In this document: one piece after another, positions 17,774-25,759 of the stretch
How the letters are laid out: each line of letters begins with the position of its first letter
How positions within the stretch are numbered: the stretch's first letter is position 1
Assembly (NCBI RefSeq): GCF_003364205.1
Contig: NZ_NXLV01000001.1
Coordinates: 203,985-267,984, forward strand
Direction of reading: 5' to 3'
DNA from: Helicobacter brantae
GTDB lineage: Bacteria; Campylobacterota; Campylobacteria; Campylobacterales; Helicobacteraceae
DNA: 64,000 nucleotides
Program-made: the position numbers and the translations under genes
Notes under the pieces: model-generated
Database searches by the model: none
Told to the model about the DNA's origin: nothing
The model's input: the letters and a program-made list of their open reading frames with translations, nothing else

Positions 17774-18355
17774 ATGAGTATCAAAGAAAATTTACAAGTT
17801 GTCAAAGAAGAGATTTCAAGCGATGAGAAAATGCTTGAGAGTGTGTTTAGGATTGAGGCATTTATCAAAAAATACAAATTCCTCTTTATCGCCCTTATTG
17901 TGGCAGGTTTAGGCTGGATTGCGTGGTTTTATGCAGGTGATTATTTCAAAGAGCAAAAAGCGATAAAAAGCACAGCTTTAATGGAGAAGATTCAAAGCAA
18001 TATTGAAGATGAGAGTGCGTGGAATGAGCTAAAGAAAGAAAATGTTCCACTTTATGAGATGATGAGATTTTCTTATGCAATCAAAAACAACAACACCCAA
18101 GAGCTAGAGCAAATGAAAAGCTCCAAAAACCCCTTTATCGCCACTTATGCAGACTATGAAGTGGCTTCAATCACAGAGAATTTCACTTCTCTCAAAGAGG
18201 GGGCATTTAGCGATTTGGCACTTTTGCAAGAGGGATATTTGCTTGTAAGCAAAAAAGATTATCCTCAAGCATTAAATAAACTCAATGCGATTGCCAATAC
18301 TTCTGAACTCAAAGATTTTGCTTTAAGGATAGGGCATTATGGTATCACTCAATAA
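17774..18355 (+). CDS. membrane-anchored protein of unknown function (HP0864-like position)
   Basis: A 193-residue protein with a charged cytoplasmic N-terminus (about 1-34), one membrane helix (about 35-54: KFLFIALIVAGLGWIAWFY) and a C-terminal helical domain whose later part (LLVSKKDYPQALNKLNAIA) looks like a TPR-type repeat; YfgM-like ancillary proteins have this layout, but homology is not claimed. It sits 3 bp after dut and overlaps the next gene by 17 bp, in the slot of a hypothetical gene in H. pylori. Confidence 0.7.
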   Translation: MSIKENLQVVKEEISSDEKMLESVFRIEAFIKKYKFLFIALIVAGLGWIAWFYAGDYFKEQKAIKSTALMEKIQSNIEDESAWNELKKENVPLYEMMRFSYAIKNNNTQELEQMKSSKNPFIATYADYEVASITENFTSLKEGAFSDLALLQEGYLLVSKKDYPQALNKLNAIANTSELKDFALRIGHYGITQ

Positions 18356-19346
18356 GCACACGCTTTGTGCTTGTTTGCTCTTTTTTTCTTTTTGGGGTTG
18401 CTCTCAAAAAGAATATTTCAAACCCCTTGAAGTCAATGGCAAGGCTTCTTTTACCTCAAAACTCCCATCTAAAATGGTAGAAACCAACAAAAGTGGGGCA
18501 TTGCTTCACAACTCTCAAATCCTCTCAAGCGATGGATTGAGTAGCTTCAAGCTCCAAGAGGGTGAAACATTTATCGGATATAGCAGTGGAGTTTATCTCA
18601 TTACTTCTCATTGTAATACTTTGAGATTTTATGATGAGAAAGGGAGTGTAACTCAGAGCTTTTCTTTCCCTTCCTGCCCTGTGAGTGCAAGTATTTCAGG
18701 CAATCAACTTGCAGTGGTAAGCAATGAGAATACAATCTATCTCTATGATATCCCAAGCCAAAAAGAAATCTTTAGCAAAAAATCAAATTCAGCAATCGCA
18801 GTAAATTCAATGCTTCAAGCTCCTGTGTTTTTTGGTGGAATGATTTATTATCCTATGCTTGATGGAAGCGTGATGGTGGTAGGAGAGAAAAGTCTTGAAG
18901 TGGAGAAAACAATCGTAATTGATTCAGCTCCATTTTTCAATAATGTAATCTTTGCTCAAGTTAGCTCCAATCTCTCTCTTTTTGCCACAGCCAAAAAGAT
19001 TTTGAGTATTTATGCAGGAAGCACATATAACTATGAGGCAGAAGTGAGAGATCTTAAAGTGTTTAACAATCTCATCTATATCACCACACTTGATGGCTCA
19101 ATACAAGAGCTTGATTTTACGCTCAAACCTCTAAGAAAGCTCAAATTTCAGTTTGCGACTTTCTCAGCTATCAATATCACTGATGGTTTTTTGAGTGTGC
19201 TAGAGAGTGGTTCAGGCTATCTTATCAAAGTTAATCTGAAAGATTTTACTCCTTTGATTTATAAGATTGGAATCTCAAGAGAAGAAAATGTCTTTTCTCA
19301 AGGCAATAAGCTTTATTATGAAAAGGATATTTTGGAGTTTAAGTGA
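18339..19346 (+). CDS. putative lipoprotein with propeller-like repeats
   Basis: A 335-residue protein with a signal peptide ending FFSFWGCSQ, where the cysteine near residue 21 fits a lipobox, so probably a lipoprotein. The body repeats blocks such as YLITSHCNTLRFYDEKG, NTIYLYDIPSQK and YITTLDGSIQELDF, resembling the blades of a beta-propeller of the PQQ/BamB kind. Function is unknown. The start ATG 18339 lies within the preceding gene and the stop overlaps coaX by 4 bp, so it is part of the operon. Confidence 0.7.
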   Translation: MVSLNKHTLCACLLFFSFWGCSQKEYFKPLEVNGKASFTSKLPSKMVETNKSGALLHNSQILSSDGLSSFKLQEGETFIGYSSGVYLITSHCNTLRFYDEKGSVTQSFSFPSCPVSASISGNQLAVVSNENTIYLYDIPSQKEIFSKKSNSAIAVNSMLQAPVFFGGMIYYPMLDGSVMVVGEKSLEVEKTIVIDSAPFFNNVIFAQVSSNLSLFATAKKILSIYAGSTYNYEAEVRDLKVFNNLIYITTLDGSIQELDFTLKPLRKLKFQFATFSAINITDGFLSVLESGSGYLIKVNLKDFTPLIYKIGISREENVFSQGNKLYYEKDILEFK

Positions 19347-19975
19347 TGATTTTGTGTGATATTGGTAACACATTTTTGCATTTCTACCACGAGGGGCGAG
19401 TATGGAAAGAATCTCCTCAAAAAATCTTACGCAAGAGAGAAGATAAAATCTTTTATATTAGTGTAAGCAACAAAAACTTAGAAGCTCTTTTAAATATTTG
19501 CCCTCAAAGTATCAATCTTGCTCCTTATTTTACCCTTGATACAGCTTATAGGGGGTTGGGGATTGATCGCATTGCAGCGTGTCAAACCATAAGTGATGGG
19601 GTGGTGATTGATGCAGGGAGTGCGATTACGATTGATATTATGCAAGATGGTATGCATTTAGGAGGATATATCTTGCCAGGGATTGCAAGCTATCTAAGAC
19701 TATTTTCTGGCATTTCAGAGAGATTACGCATAATGCCTGATTTATCCCTTGACCTAGATTTGATGCCACAAAACACCAAAGAGGCGATTAGTCTTGGAAT
19801 GCTTAAGAGTATTGTTAATTTTATCCAAGAGGTTTCCAAAGGTAAAATTATCTATTTTTCAGGGGGAGATGGAAAGTTTTTTTCCAAATTTTTTAAAAAT
19901 AGCATTTACAATGAAATGTTAGTTTTCAATGGAATGCAAAAAGCTATGGAGGTTTATTATGAAAAAAATTCTTAA
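19343..19975 (+). CDS. coaX: type III pantothenate kinase
   Basis: Phosphorylates pantothenate in the first step of coenzyme A synthesis; this class is insensitive to CoA feedback and uses a monovalent cation. The 210-residue protein has the ASKHA-fold motifs LCDIGNTFLHF (residues 4-14), GLGIDRIAACQTI and VIDAGSAITIDIM, and GGYILPGIASYLRLF. It is slightly short for the family, as in Helicobacter. It overlaps the preceding lipoprotein gene and the next small gene's start. Confidence 0.93.
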   Translation: MMILCDIGNTFLHFYHEGRVWKESPQKILRKREDKIFYISVSNKNLEALLNICPQSINLAPYFTLDTAYRGLGIDRIAACQTISDGVVIDAGSAITIDIMQDGMHLGGYILPGIASYLRLFSGISERLRIMPDLSLDLDLMPQNTKEAISLGMLKSIVNFIQEVSKGKIIYFSGGDGKFFSKFFKNSIYNEMLVFNGMQKAMEVYYEKNS

Positions 19976-20267
19976 AGTTGCACTTTTGTGTGCGTGTATT
20001 TCGCCTTTGTTTGCAGAGTGGGTAATGTTTGCAGATAAGAGTGATACCTATCTTTACAATAACCAAACAGGAGAAATCTATATCCGCTACAAAAAAGGGG
20101 GCAAAAACTATAATGATGTGTTCGTCAAAATGCCTCACGGATTGCAACCTCAAGAATTGCAAGGTTCAACCCCAAAAAATGTAGAGAAAAAAGCTCAAGA
20201 TATAAGACTTGAAGGTTTGAAAAAAAGCCAAGAATTGCTAGATGAAGCTATTGAAGGGGCTTTTTAG
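19959..20267 (+). CDS. small exported protein of unknown function
   Basis: A 102-residue protein with a clear signal peptide (MKKILKVALLCACISPLFA, cleaved before EWV). The mature part is short and charged: a beta-like start (VMFADKSDTYLYNNQTGEI) and a helical C-terminus. Start at ATG 19959, inside the end of coaX, preceded by GGAGG. No family recognised; probably periplasmic. Confidence 0.7.
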   Translation: MKKILKVALLCACISPLFAEWVMFADKSDTYLYNNQTGEIYIRYKKGGKNYNDVFVKMPHGLQPQELQGSTPKNVEKKAQDIRLEGLKKSQELLDEAIEGAF

Positions 20268-20276
20268 GTGAAATAA

Positions 20277-20939
20277 GTGGAGCTTGATTTTTTCCTTATT
20301 TTCAATATTGCTTTTTGGAGTGCTTTGGGACATTGTATTGGAATGTGTGGGGGAATTGTTTTGGCAATGAATACCAAAATCGCCCAAAATTCCTTCCCCC
20401 CTCTCCCTTGCAATCTCCTCTATAATCTTGGACGCATAAGCTCTTATATCGTGATAGGAGCATTGTGTGGAGGAGCAGGAAAAGTGTTTGAAATCAATCC
20501 CTACACCAAAGGAGGGGCGTTGATTCTTATTGGGATTTTGACTTCTCTTTTTGGTGCTTTTATGCTTCTCTCTCCCAAATTTTTGAGCAAAATCGAACCC
20601 TCATTTACAGAAACAAAAGGCTTTAGGGCTTTTTTTGCTAAAATCTATACTTCAAAAAGTTTGGGGAGTTTTTTTCTTTTGGGCTTACTCAATGGGTTTT
20701 TGCCTTGTGGGATTGTTTATTATTTTGCTTTGATTGCTCTAGCTAGTGGTGGAGTTTGGAGTGGAGTGGCGATTATGGGTATTTTTGGGGTAGCGACTTT
20801 ATTTCCTATGCTCCTAGCAGGGATTCTCTCCTCTCTTTTGCTAGGCTCAAGAGCAAAGCAAATTTTTCTCAAGCTCTCTTCAATTGTTATGATTCTTTTT
20901 GGAATCTATACGATTTATAAGGGAGTGAAACTTTTTTAA
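20277..20939 (+). CDS. SafE/UreH-like polytopic membrane protein
   Basis: A 220-residue inner-membrane protein with about six transmembrane segments. It has the two conserved motifs of the sulfite exporter TauE/SafE (UreH-like) family: GHCIGMCGGIVLAMN in helix 1 and LNGFLPCGIVYYFALIALAS in the second half, each with Cys/Pro/Gly. Relatives are associated with metal or sulfur-compound transport and with cbb3 oxidase assembly; the cargo cannot be read from the sequence. GTG start at 20277 with AGGTGA upstream. Confidence 0.75.
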   Translation: MELDFFLIFNIAFWSALGHCIGMCGGIVLAMNTKIAQNSFPPLPCNLLYNLGRISSYIVIGALCGGAGKVFEINPYTKGGALILIGILTSLFGAFMLLSPKFLSKIEPSFTETKGFRAFFAKIYTSKSLGSFFLLGLLNGFLPCGIVYYFALIALASGGVWSGVAIMGIFGVATLFPMLLAGILSSLLLGSRAKQIFLKLSSIVMILFGIYTIYKGVKLF

Positions 20940-20948
20940 GGAGGTAGA

Positions 20949-21476
20949 ATGAAAAGAAAAGCAGTTTTTTTCGATAGAGACGGAGTGGTAAATATCGATA
21001 AGGGCTATGTGTATTCTCAAAATGAATTTGAGTTTAACTCAGGCATTTTTGATCTCCTCGCTTTTTACAAATCCAAAGGATACTTGCTTTTGATTGTTAC
21101 CAATCAATCAGGGATTGCAAGAGGGTATTATTCTATTGATGATTTTTTAAAACTCACAGAGTTTATGCAAGAGAGTATCAAATCCAAGCTTGGCTTTGCA
21201 TTTGATAAGGTGTATTTTTGCCCCCATTTAGAGGGGTGTAATTGCAGGAAGCCCAAAGTGGGAATGTTTGAAGAGGCAGATATGGATTTTGGTATCGACT
21301 TTGAAAACAGCATTATGATAGGAGATAAAGATACAGATATGCAAGCCGCCCAAAAAATGGGGATTGGTAAGAAGTTTTATCTCTCACTCAAAAAACCGGA
21401 GTTTAAAGAGATAGACAATCTCAAATGGGCGATTGCACTCTCACAAATCAAAACTTTTGAAGAAAAGGAGAACTAA
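20949..21476 (+). CDS. gmhB: D-glycero-beta-D-manno-heptose-1,7-bisphosphate 7-phosphatase
   Basis: HAD phosphatase of the ADP-heptose pathway, removing the 7-phosphate after the kinase step of HldE. The 175-residue protein shows the nucleophile motif FFDRDGVVN (residues 7-15), TNQSGIARG (motif II), the zinc-binding loop CPHLEGCNCRKPK and GDKDTDMQAAQ (motif IV). AAGGAGG precedes the ATG. First of a four-gene heptose set with hldD 2 bp downstream. Confidence 0.96.
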   Translation: MKRKAVFFDRDGVVNIDKGYVYSQNEFEFNSGIFDLLAFYKSKGYLLLIVTNQSGIARGYYSIDDFLKLTEFMQESIKSKLGFAFDKVYFCPHLEGCNCRKPKVGMFEEADMDFGIDFENSIMIGDKDTDMQAAQKMGIGKKFYLSLKKPEFKEIDNLKWAIALSQIKTFEEKEN

Positions 21477-21478
21477 AA

Positions 21479-22489
21479 ATGAGATATATCAACAATGAAT
21501 TAGAAGGGAAAAATATCCTCATCACCGGTGGTGCAGGATTTATCGGTAGTGCTTTGGCGTTTTATTTTCAAGAGAATCACCCCAAAGCCAATATCTATGT
21601 GCTAGATTGCTTCAGAAATGATGAGACTTTTCCAAGTGGCAATCTCAAGTCTTTGGGGCATTTCAAGAATCTTATGGGATTCAAAGGGCATACAATTTGT
21701 GAAAATATCAACAACACTCAAGCGATGAGCAGATTGTTTGAAAAAATCAAGTTTGATTATGTCTTTCATCAAGCCGCAATCTCTGATACAACCGTGCTAA
21801 ATCAAGAAATTGTAATGCAAACCAACCACGACAATTTCCTCCACCTCCTAGAGCTTACTCAAAAGCAGGGAGGAGTGATGATTTATGCCTCAAGTGCAGG
21901 GACTTATGGTAACTCTCCTGCCCCCAATCGTATCGGAGAGGGAGAAGTGCCTGAAAATGTGTATGGATTTTCAAAGCTTTGTATGGATGAAAGCGTGAGA
22001 AGTATTCTCAAATCCAATCCCCAAGCTCCAATCATTGGAATGAGATTTTTCAATGTCTATGGAGCTAGAGAGTTTTACAAAAGCAAAACAGCCTCAATGA
22101 TTTTGCAACTCTCACTCCAAGCAATGCACAATAAAAAAGTGCGACTTTTCAAGTATGGAGAGCAAAAGAGGGATTTTGTCTATATTGAAGATGTGGTTCA
22201 AGCCAATGTTTTGGCAATGGAAGCCAAAAAAGGTGGGATTTACAATGTAGGAAGTGGAAAGGCAAGATGCTTTAATGATATTGTAGAGAGGATCAAACAC
22301 CATTTAGGAGAGTTTGAAGTAGAATATATTGACAATCCCTATACATTCTATCAAAACCACACAGAGGCAGATATTAGCCTCACTATCAAGGATTTGGGAT
22401 ATTCTCCAAGATTTGAGCTAGAGCAGGGGATAGATGATTATATGCCTGAGATTAGAGCAATTTATGCAAGGGAGAAAAAGTGCTTCTAA
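21479..22489 (+). CDS. hldD: ADP-L-glycero-D-manno-heptose 6-epimerase
   Basis: Final step of ADP-heptose synthesis: epimerises C6 of ADP-D-glycero-D-manno-heptose to give the LPS core precursor. A 336-residue extended SDR with the Rossmann loop GGAGFIGSA (residues 17-25), an ASSAGTYG catalytic serine block, YGFSK (YxxxK) and FFNVYGAREFYK. It overlaps hldE by 10 bp. Confidence 0.95.
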   Translation: MRYINNELEGKNILITGGAGFIGSALAFYFQENHPKANIYVLDCFRNDETFPSGNLKSLGHFKNLMGFKGHTICENINNTQAMSRLFEKIKFDYVFHQAAISDTTVLNQEIVMQTNHDNFLHLLELTQKQGGVMIYASSAGTYGNSPAPNRIGEGEVPENVYGFSKLCMDESVRSILKSNPQAPIIGMRFFNVYGAREFYKSKTASMILQLSLQAMHNKKVRLFKYGEQKRDFVYIEDVVQANVLAMEAKKGGIYNVGSGKARCFNDIVERIKHHLGEFEVEYIDNPYTFYQNHTEADISLTIKDLGYSPRFELEQGIDDYMPEIRAIYAREKKCF

Positions 22490-23865
22490 AAACTCCCAAT
22501 ATCCTAGTCGTAGGGGATTTAATGCTAGATCATTATATTCTAGGAGATTGCTCTAGGATTTCCCCTGAAGCTCCCGTGCAAGTAGTAGAAGTCAAAAAAG
22601 AGCAAAATCGCTTAGGGGGTGCGTGCAATGTGGCTCACAATCTCATCTCTTTGGGGGCAAAGGTTGAGCTTTGTGGTGTGATAGGAGAAGATAGAGCAGG
22701 AGAAGAGTTGCTCTCCCAAGCCAAAGAGTTAGGCATAGGGATAACTCATATCTATCAAGACAGCCAAAGACAAACCACTCAAAAAAGCAGGGTTTTGGTA
22801 TCTAATCAGCAGATTTTGCGTGTGGATAGAGAAGATAAGGGCGAGGTTTCTAGCGAGGTATTATCTGCAATGTTTGAGAGGATTGTCAAAGAGATAGAGA
22901 GCTTTGATGGTGTGATACTTTCAGATTATGGCAAGGGAGTTTTGAGTGAGAAGATGACAAAAGAGCTTATCGCTCTAGCCAATCAACACCAAAAGATTAT
23001 CCTTTGTGATCCAAAGGGAAGCGATTATAGTAAATACAAAAATGCCACGCTCCTCACACCCAACAAAAAAGAAGCCAAAGAAGCCACAGGGATTGAAATC
23101 AACAACCCTCAAACTCTCCTTTTGGCACTTAATTTCCTCAAAACACAATGCAATCTAGCTTATCCTCTCATCACACTCAGTGAAGATGGGATTGGGATTT
23201 TAGAGAATGAAGAGCTAAAAATCTTCCCCACCCTAGCTCAAGAAGTCTATGATGTAACAGGGGCAGGGGATACTGTGATTGCTTCACTTTGCTTCTCACT
23301 CTCTCAAGGCAAGAGCATTGAGGAGGCGTGCAAATTTGCCAATAGTGCAGCAGCAGTGGTAGTAGCAAAGGTAGGAAGTGCCACAGCCACACAAGAGGAG
23401 ATTTATCTTTTCTCTTGCGATAATGGAGTGGAGAGCAAAATCCTCTCTTCTCCCAAAGATTTGCCTCAAAACGCAAATATCGTTTTCACAAATGGGTGTT
23501 TTGATATTTTGCATAAAGGACACGTGAGCTATTTGCAAAAAGCCAAAGAGCTAGGCGATATTTTGGTGGTGGGGTTAAACTCTGATCGCTCAATCAAAGC
23601 CCTCAAAGGAGAGGAACGCCCTATCAATCCCCAAGAAGACAGAGCTTATCTTTTGGCTTCATTAGAATGTGTGGATTTTGTGATTATCTTTGATGAGCTA
23701 ACCCCTTATGAGCTAATCAAAGAAATCTCTCCAAATATTTTAGTCAAAGGGGCAGACTATGAGGGCAAAGAAGTGGTAGGAAGTGAGTTTGCAAAAGAAG
23801 TGAGATTGCTAGAGTTTGTCGAGGGCAAAAGCACGACAAATATCATCAAAAAAATCAAAGGATAG
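22480..23865 (+). CDS. hldE: bifunctional heptose 7-phosphate kinase / heptose 1-phosphate adenylyltransferase
   Basis: Two fused enzymes in 461 residues. The N-terminal PfkB-type kinase (about 1-310) has VVGDLMLDHYILGD, RLGGACNVAHN and the anion-hole motif VTGAGDTVIA; it phosphorylates heptose 7-P at C1. The C-terminal nucleotidyltransferase (about 330-461) has FTNGCFDILHKGHVSYL, the HxGH active site, and KSTTNIIKKI near the end; it adds AMP to heptose 1-P. GTG start at 22480 preceded by AAGGGAG. Full length. Confidence 0.96.
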   Translation: MLLKTPNILVVGDLMLDHYILGDCSRISPEAPVQVVEVKKEQNRLGGACNVAHNLISLGAKVELCGVIGEDRAGEELLSQAKELGIGITHIYQDSQRQTTQKSRVLVSNQQILRVDREDKGEVSSEVLSAMFERIVKEIESFDGVILSDYGKGVLSEKMTKELIALANQHQKIILCDPKGSDYSKYKNATLLTPNKKEAKEATGIEINNPQTLLLALNFLKTQCNLAYPLITLSEDGIGILENEELKIFPTLAQEVYDVTGAGDTVIASLCFSLSQGKSIEEACKFANSAAAVVVAKVGSATATQEEIYLFSCDNGVESKILSSPKDLPQNANIVFTNGCFDILHKGHVSYLQKAKELGDILVVGLNSDRSIKALKGEERPINPQEDRAYLLASLECVDFVIIFDELTPYELIKEISPNILVKGADYEGKEVVGSEFAKEVRLLEFVEGKSTTNIIKKIKG

Positions 23866-23868
23866 AGA

Positions 23869-24426
23869 ATGCAAGAATTTCAAGAACATATACAAGTCGC
23901 ACAGCTTACAAGTGAAAAAATGGGAGCAAAGATTGACATTTTGGCTCAAAGATGTGTAGAGGTGCTAAAAAGTGGAGGGAAAATCCTCATCTGTGGAAAT
24001 GGTGGGAGTGCAGCAGATGCTCAACACTTTAGTGCCGAGCTTACAGGTAGATATAAAGTAGAGCGTATAGGACTTCCTGCAATCGCACTAAGCACGGATA
24101 CTTCAGCTCTAAGTGCTATTGGCAATGACTATGGGTTTGAGCATATATTCTCACGCCAAGTCCAAGCACTAGCCAAAAGTGATGATATGATTTTTGCAAT
24201 CTCTACAAGTGGAAATTCAGCAAATGTCATCAACGCCCTAAGAGAGGGGAGAAAAAGAGGGTGTTATTGTGTGGGATTGAGTGGCAAAGATGGGGGAGAG
24301 ATGAATGAATGGTGTGAGCCAAATATCGTAATCCCTAGTGCAAACACTCCAAGAATCCAAGAAATGCATATCTTAATCATTCACTACCTTTGCCAAAAGA
24401 TTGATGAGGCTTTCAATGGAAGATAA
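23869..24426 (+). CDS. gmhA: sedoheptulose 7-phosphate isomerase
   Basis: First step of the heptose pathway, isomerising sedoheptulose 7-P to D-glycero-D-manno-heptose 7-P. The 185-residue SIS-domain protein has [20 protein letters not shown] (about 42-61), the [20 protein letters not shown] block and [14 protein letters not shown] with the conserved Glu/His. With gmhB, hldD and hldE it gives the complete ADP-heptose pathway in the order known from H. pylori. Confidence 0.96.
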   Translation: MQEFQEHIQVAQLTSEKMGAKIDILAQRCVEVLKSGGKILICGNGGSAADAQHFSAELTGRYKVERIGLPAIALSTDTSALSAIGNDYGFEHIFSRQVQALAKSDDMIFAISTSGNSANVINALREGRKRGCYCVGLSGKDGGEMNEWCEPNIVIPSANTPRIQEMHILIIHYLCQKIDEAFNGR

Positions 24427-25633
24427 GATTCTTAAAACCCCACGCCTTAGCTCTACACTTCTAAGAAAAATCTTTGTTTCAGCTTCAATCCGAAGGTGGA
24501 ATGATCAGGCTTGTCCTGTGGAGTTTGTCGAGCTTGACAAACAAGCCCACAAAATGGTAATCGCCTACTTCCTTGCACGATTTGAAGAGTATCGCAATGG
24601 GGCAGAAATCGACTGGGAGAAGTTGATTTGCTTTTTTTGTTTTGAGTTTTTTGAGAGAATGGTTCTCACTGATATCAAACCCCCTGTGTTTCATAAACTT
24701 CAAAAACATCATCGCAACGAATTGGCTGAATTTGTAGTGGAAGCTTTGAGAGAGGATTTAGAGCCTTATGGGTTGCTAACTTCACTTCAAGAGTATCTCA
24801 AAAACCCTCCAAAATGCCTAGAAGTAGATATTTTGAGGGCTTCACACTTCTATGCTTCCAAATGGGAATTTGATATCATCTACAACTTCAATCCCAAAAT
24901 GTATGGTGTGGAAAATATCAAAAAGATTATTGATTGTGAGGTAGAGCAGTTTTATCATCTTGCAGGAATGAGTGAGATTGTGCTATATCAGAAAAGCAAA
25001 GAAGTGATAGATATGTTTGGGCAGTTGAGATTTCAAAAGCGTTGGAGTCAGACTCCAAGAGTGCCTGAAACAAGTGTGCTAGGACATACGCTTGTAGTGG
25101 CGATGAGTGGGTATCTACTTAGCCTTGATTTGGGGGTGTGTAAGCAAATGCGACTAAATCACTTCCTTTGTGGCTTGTTCCACGATTTGCCTGAAATCCT
25201 AACGCGTGATATTATCTCCCCAATCAAGCACAATGTCAAGGGGCTTGATGAGCAGATTAAGAGGATTGAGAGAGAAGCAGTGCAGGAGAAAATCCTAGCC
25301 AATGTCCCACCCAATGTCATTGCAGATATTGAATACTTTACACAAAATGAATTTAGCAATCGCTATAAGCTTGATTCTTCTTTTGCTCCTATTTATATTG
25401 AGAGTGGAGAGGAGTTTTTGAGAGAGTTTGATAAAGATGAGCTAGATCCTGTGTGTGGGGAGTTTCTGAAGTTTTGCGATCATTTAAGTGCGTTTTTGGA
25501 AGCTAGGATATCTATCGCTCATGGAATCTCAAGTCAAGACTTGATACAAGGTTCAGAGGGGATTTATCAAAAATGTGCTTCCAAAGAGATGAGGGGTGTG
25601 GATTTGGGAGCGATTATTAGGGATTTTGAGTAA
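24416..25633 (+). CDS. HD-domain phosphohydrolase family protein
   Basis: About 405 residues. The HD motif set is visible in the second half: H in [12 protein letters not shown] in CGLFHDLPE, and D in KFCDHLSAF, the pattern of metal-dependent phosphohydrolases related to YfbR-type 5'-nucleotidases. The first 200 residues form an alpha-helical region also rich in conserved-looking aromatics and may be a second, degenerate HD-like unit. Start ATG 24416 has ATGAGG six bases upstream and lies inside gmhA. Substrate unknown. Last gene of the lpxB-to-heptose run. Confidence 0.75.
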   Translation: MEDKILKTPRLSSTLLRKIFVSASIRRWNDQACPVEFVELDKQAHKMVIAYFLARFEEYRNGAEIDWEKLICFFCFEFFERMVLTDIKPPVFHKLQKHHRNELAEFVVEALREDLEPYGLLTSLQEYLKNPPKCLEVDILRASHFYASKWEFDIIYNFNPKMYGVENIKKIIDCEVEQFYHLAGMSEIVLYQKSKEVIDMFGQLRFQKRWSQTPRVPETSVLGHTLVVAMSGYLLSLDLGVCKQMRLNHFLCGLFHDLPEILTRDIISPIKHNVKGLDEQIKRIEREAVQEKILANVPPNVIADIEYFTQNEFSNRYKLDSSFAPIYIESGEEFLREFDKDELDPVCGEFLKFCDHLSAFLEARISIAHGISSQDLIQGSEGIYQKCASKEMRGVDLGAIIRDFE

Positions 25634-25673
25634 GAAAATATTAACTTCATTTCATAAAATCCTCACACTTGGA

Positions 25674-25679
25674 TATAAT
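25674..25679 (+). promoter_or_regulatory. candidate -10 element of the phase-variable autotransporter
   Basis: A perfect TATAAT after CTTGGA, 36 bp before the ATG at 25715. The -35 region (TTTCAT around 25650) is weak. Confidence 0.45.
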
Positions 25680-25696
25680 TATCTTTTTTAAGATAA
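25679..25696 (+). promoter_or_regulatory. hairpin in the autotransporter 5' leader
   Basis: Perfect 7-bp inverted repeat TTATCTT / AAGATAA around a TTTT loop, between the -10 element and the ribosome site AAGGAGG (25704-25710). It could shield or expose the ribosome site or protect the messenger end; its function is not shown. Confidence 0.35.
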
Positions 25697-25714
25697 AAGA
25701 TTCAAGGAGGATTT

Positions 25715-25759
25715 ATGAGAAATCAAAAAGGTGTATGCCCCCCCCCCCAAGAGAAATGA
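25715..25759 (+). CDS. 14-codon leader peptide upstream of the autotransporter
   Basis: ATG 25715 follows a near-perfect Shine-Dalgarno (AAGGAGG, 4-bp gap) and encodes MRNQKGVCPPPQEK before TGA. At another C-tract length it would become the N-terminus of the autotransporter. Whether it is a regulatory leader or simply the out-of-phase form of the true start cannot be decided from one sequence. Confidence 0.5.
   Translation: MRNQKGVCPPPQEK
25738..25748 (+). repeat. 11-bp poly-C tract at the autotransporter start (translational switch)
   Basis: Eleven C lie between the ATG with the strong ribosome site (25715) and the signal-peptide ATG (25756). With 11 C the frame from 25715 stops after 14 codons at TGA 25757-25759, which overlaps the signal-peptide ATG as ATGA. 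With 12 or 9 C the two frames fuse; with 10 C the frame runs past and stops near 25811. Confidence 0.9.
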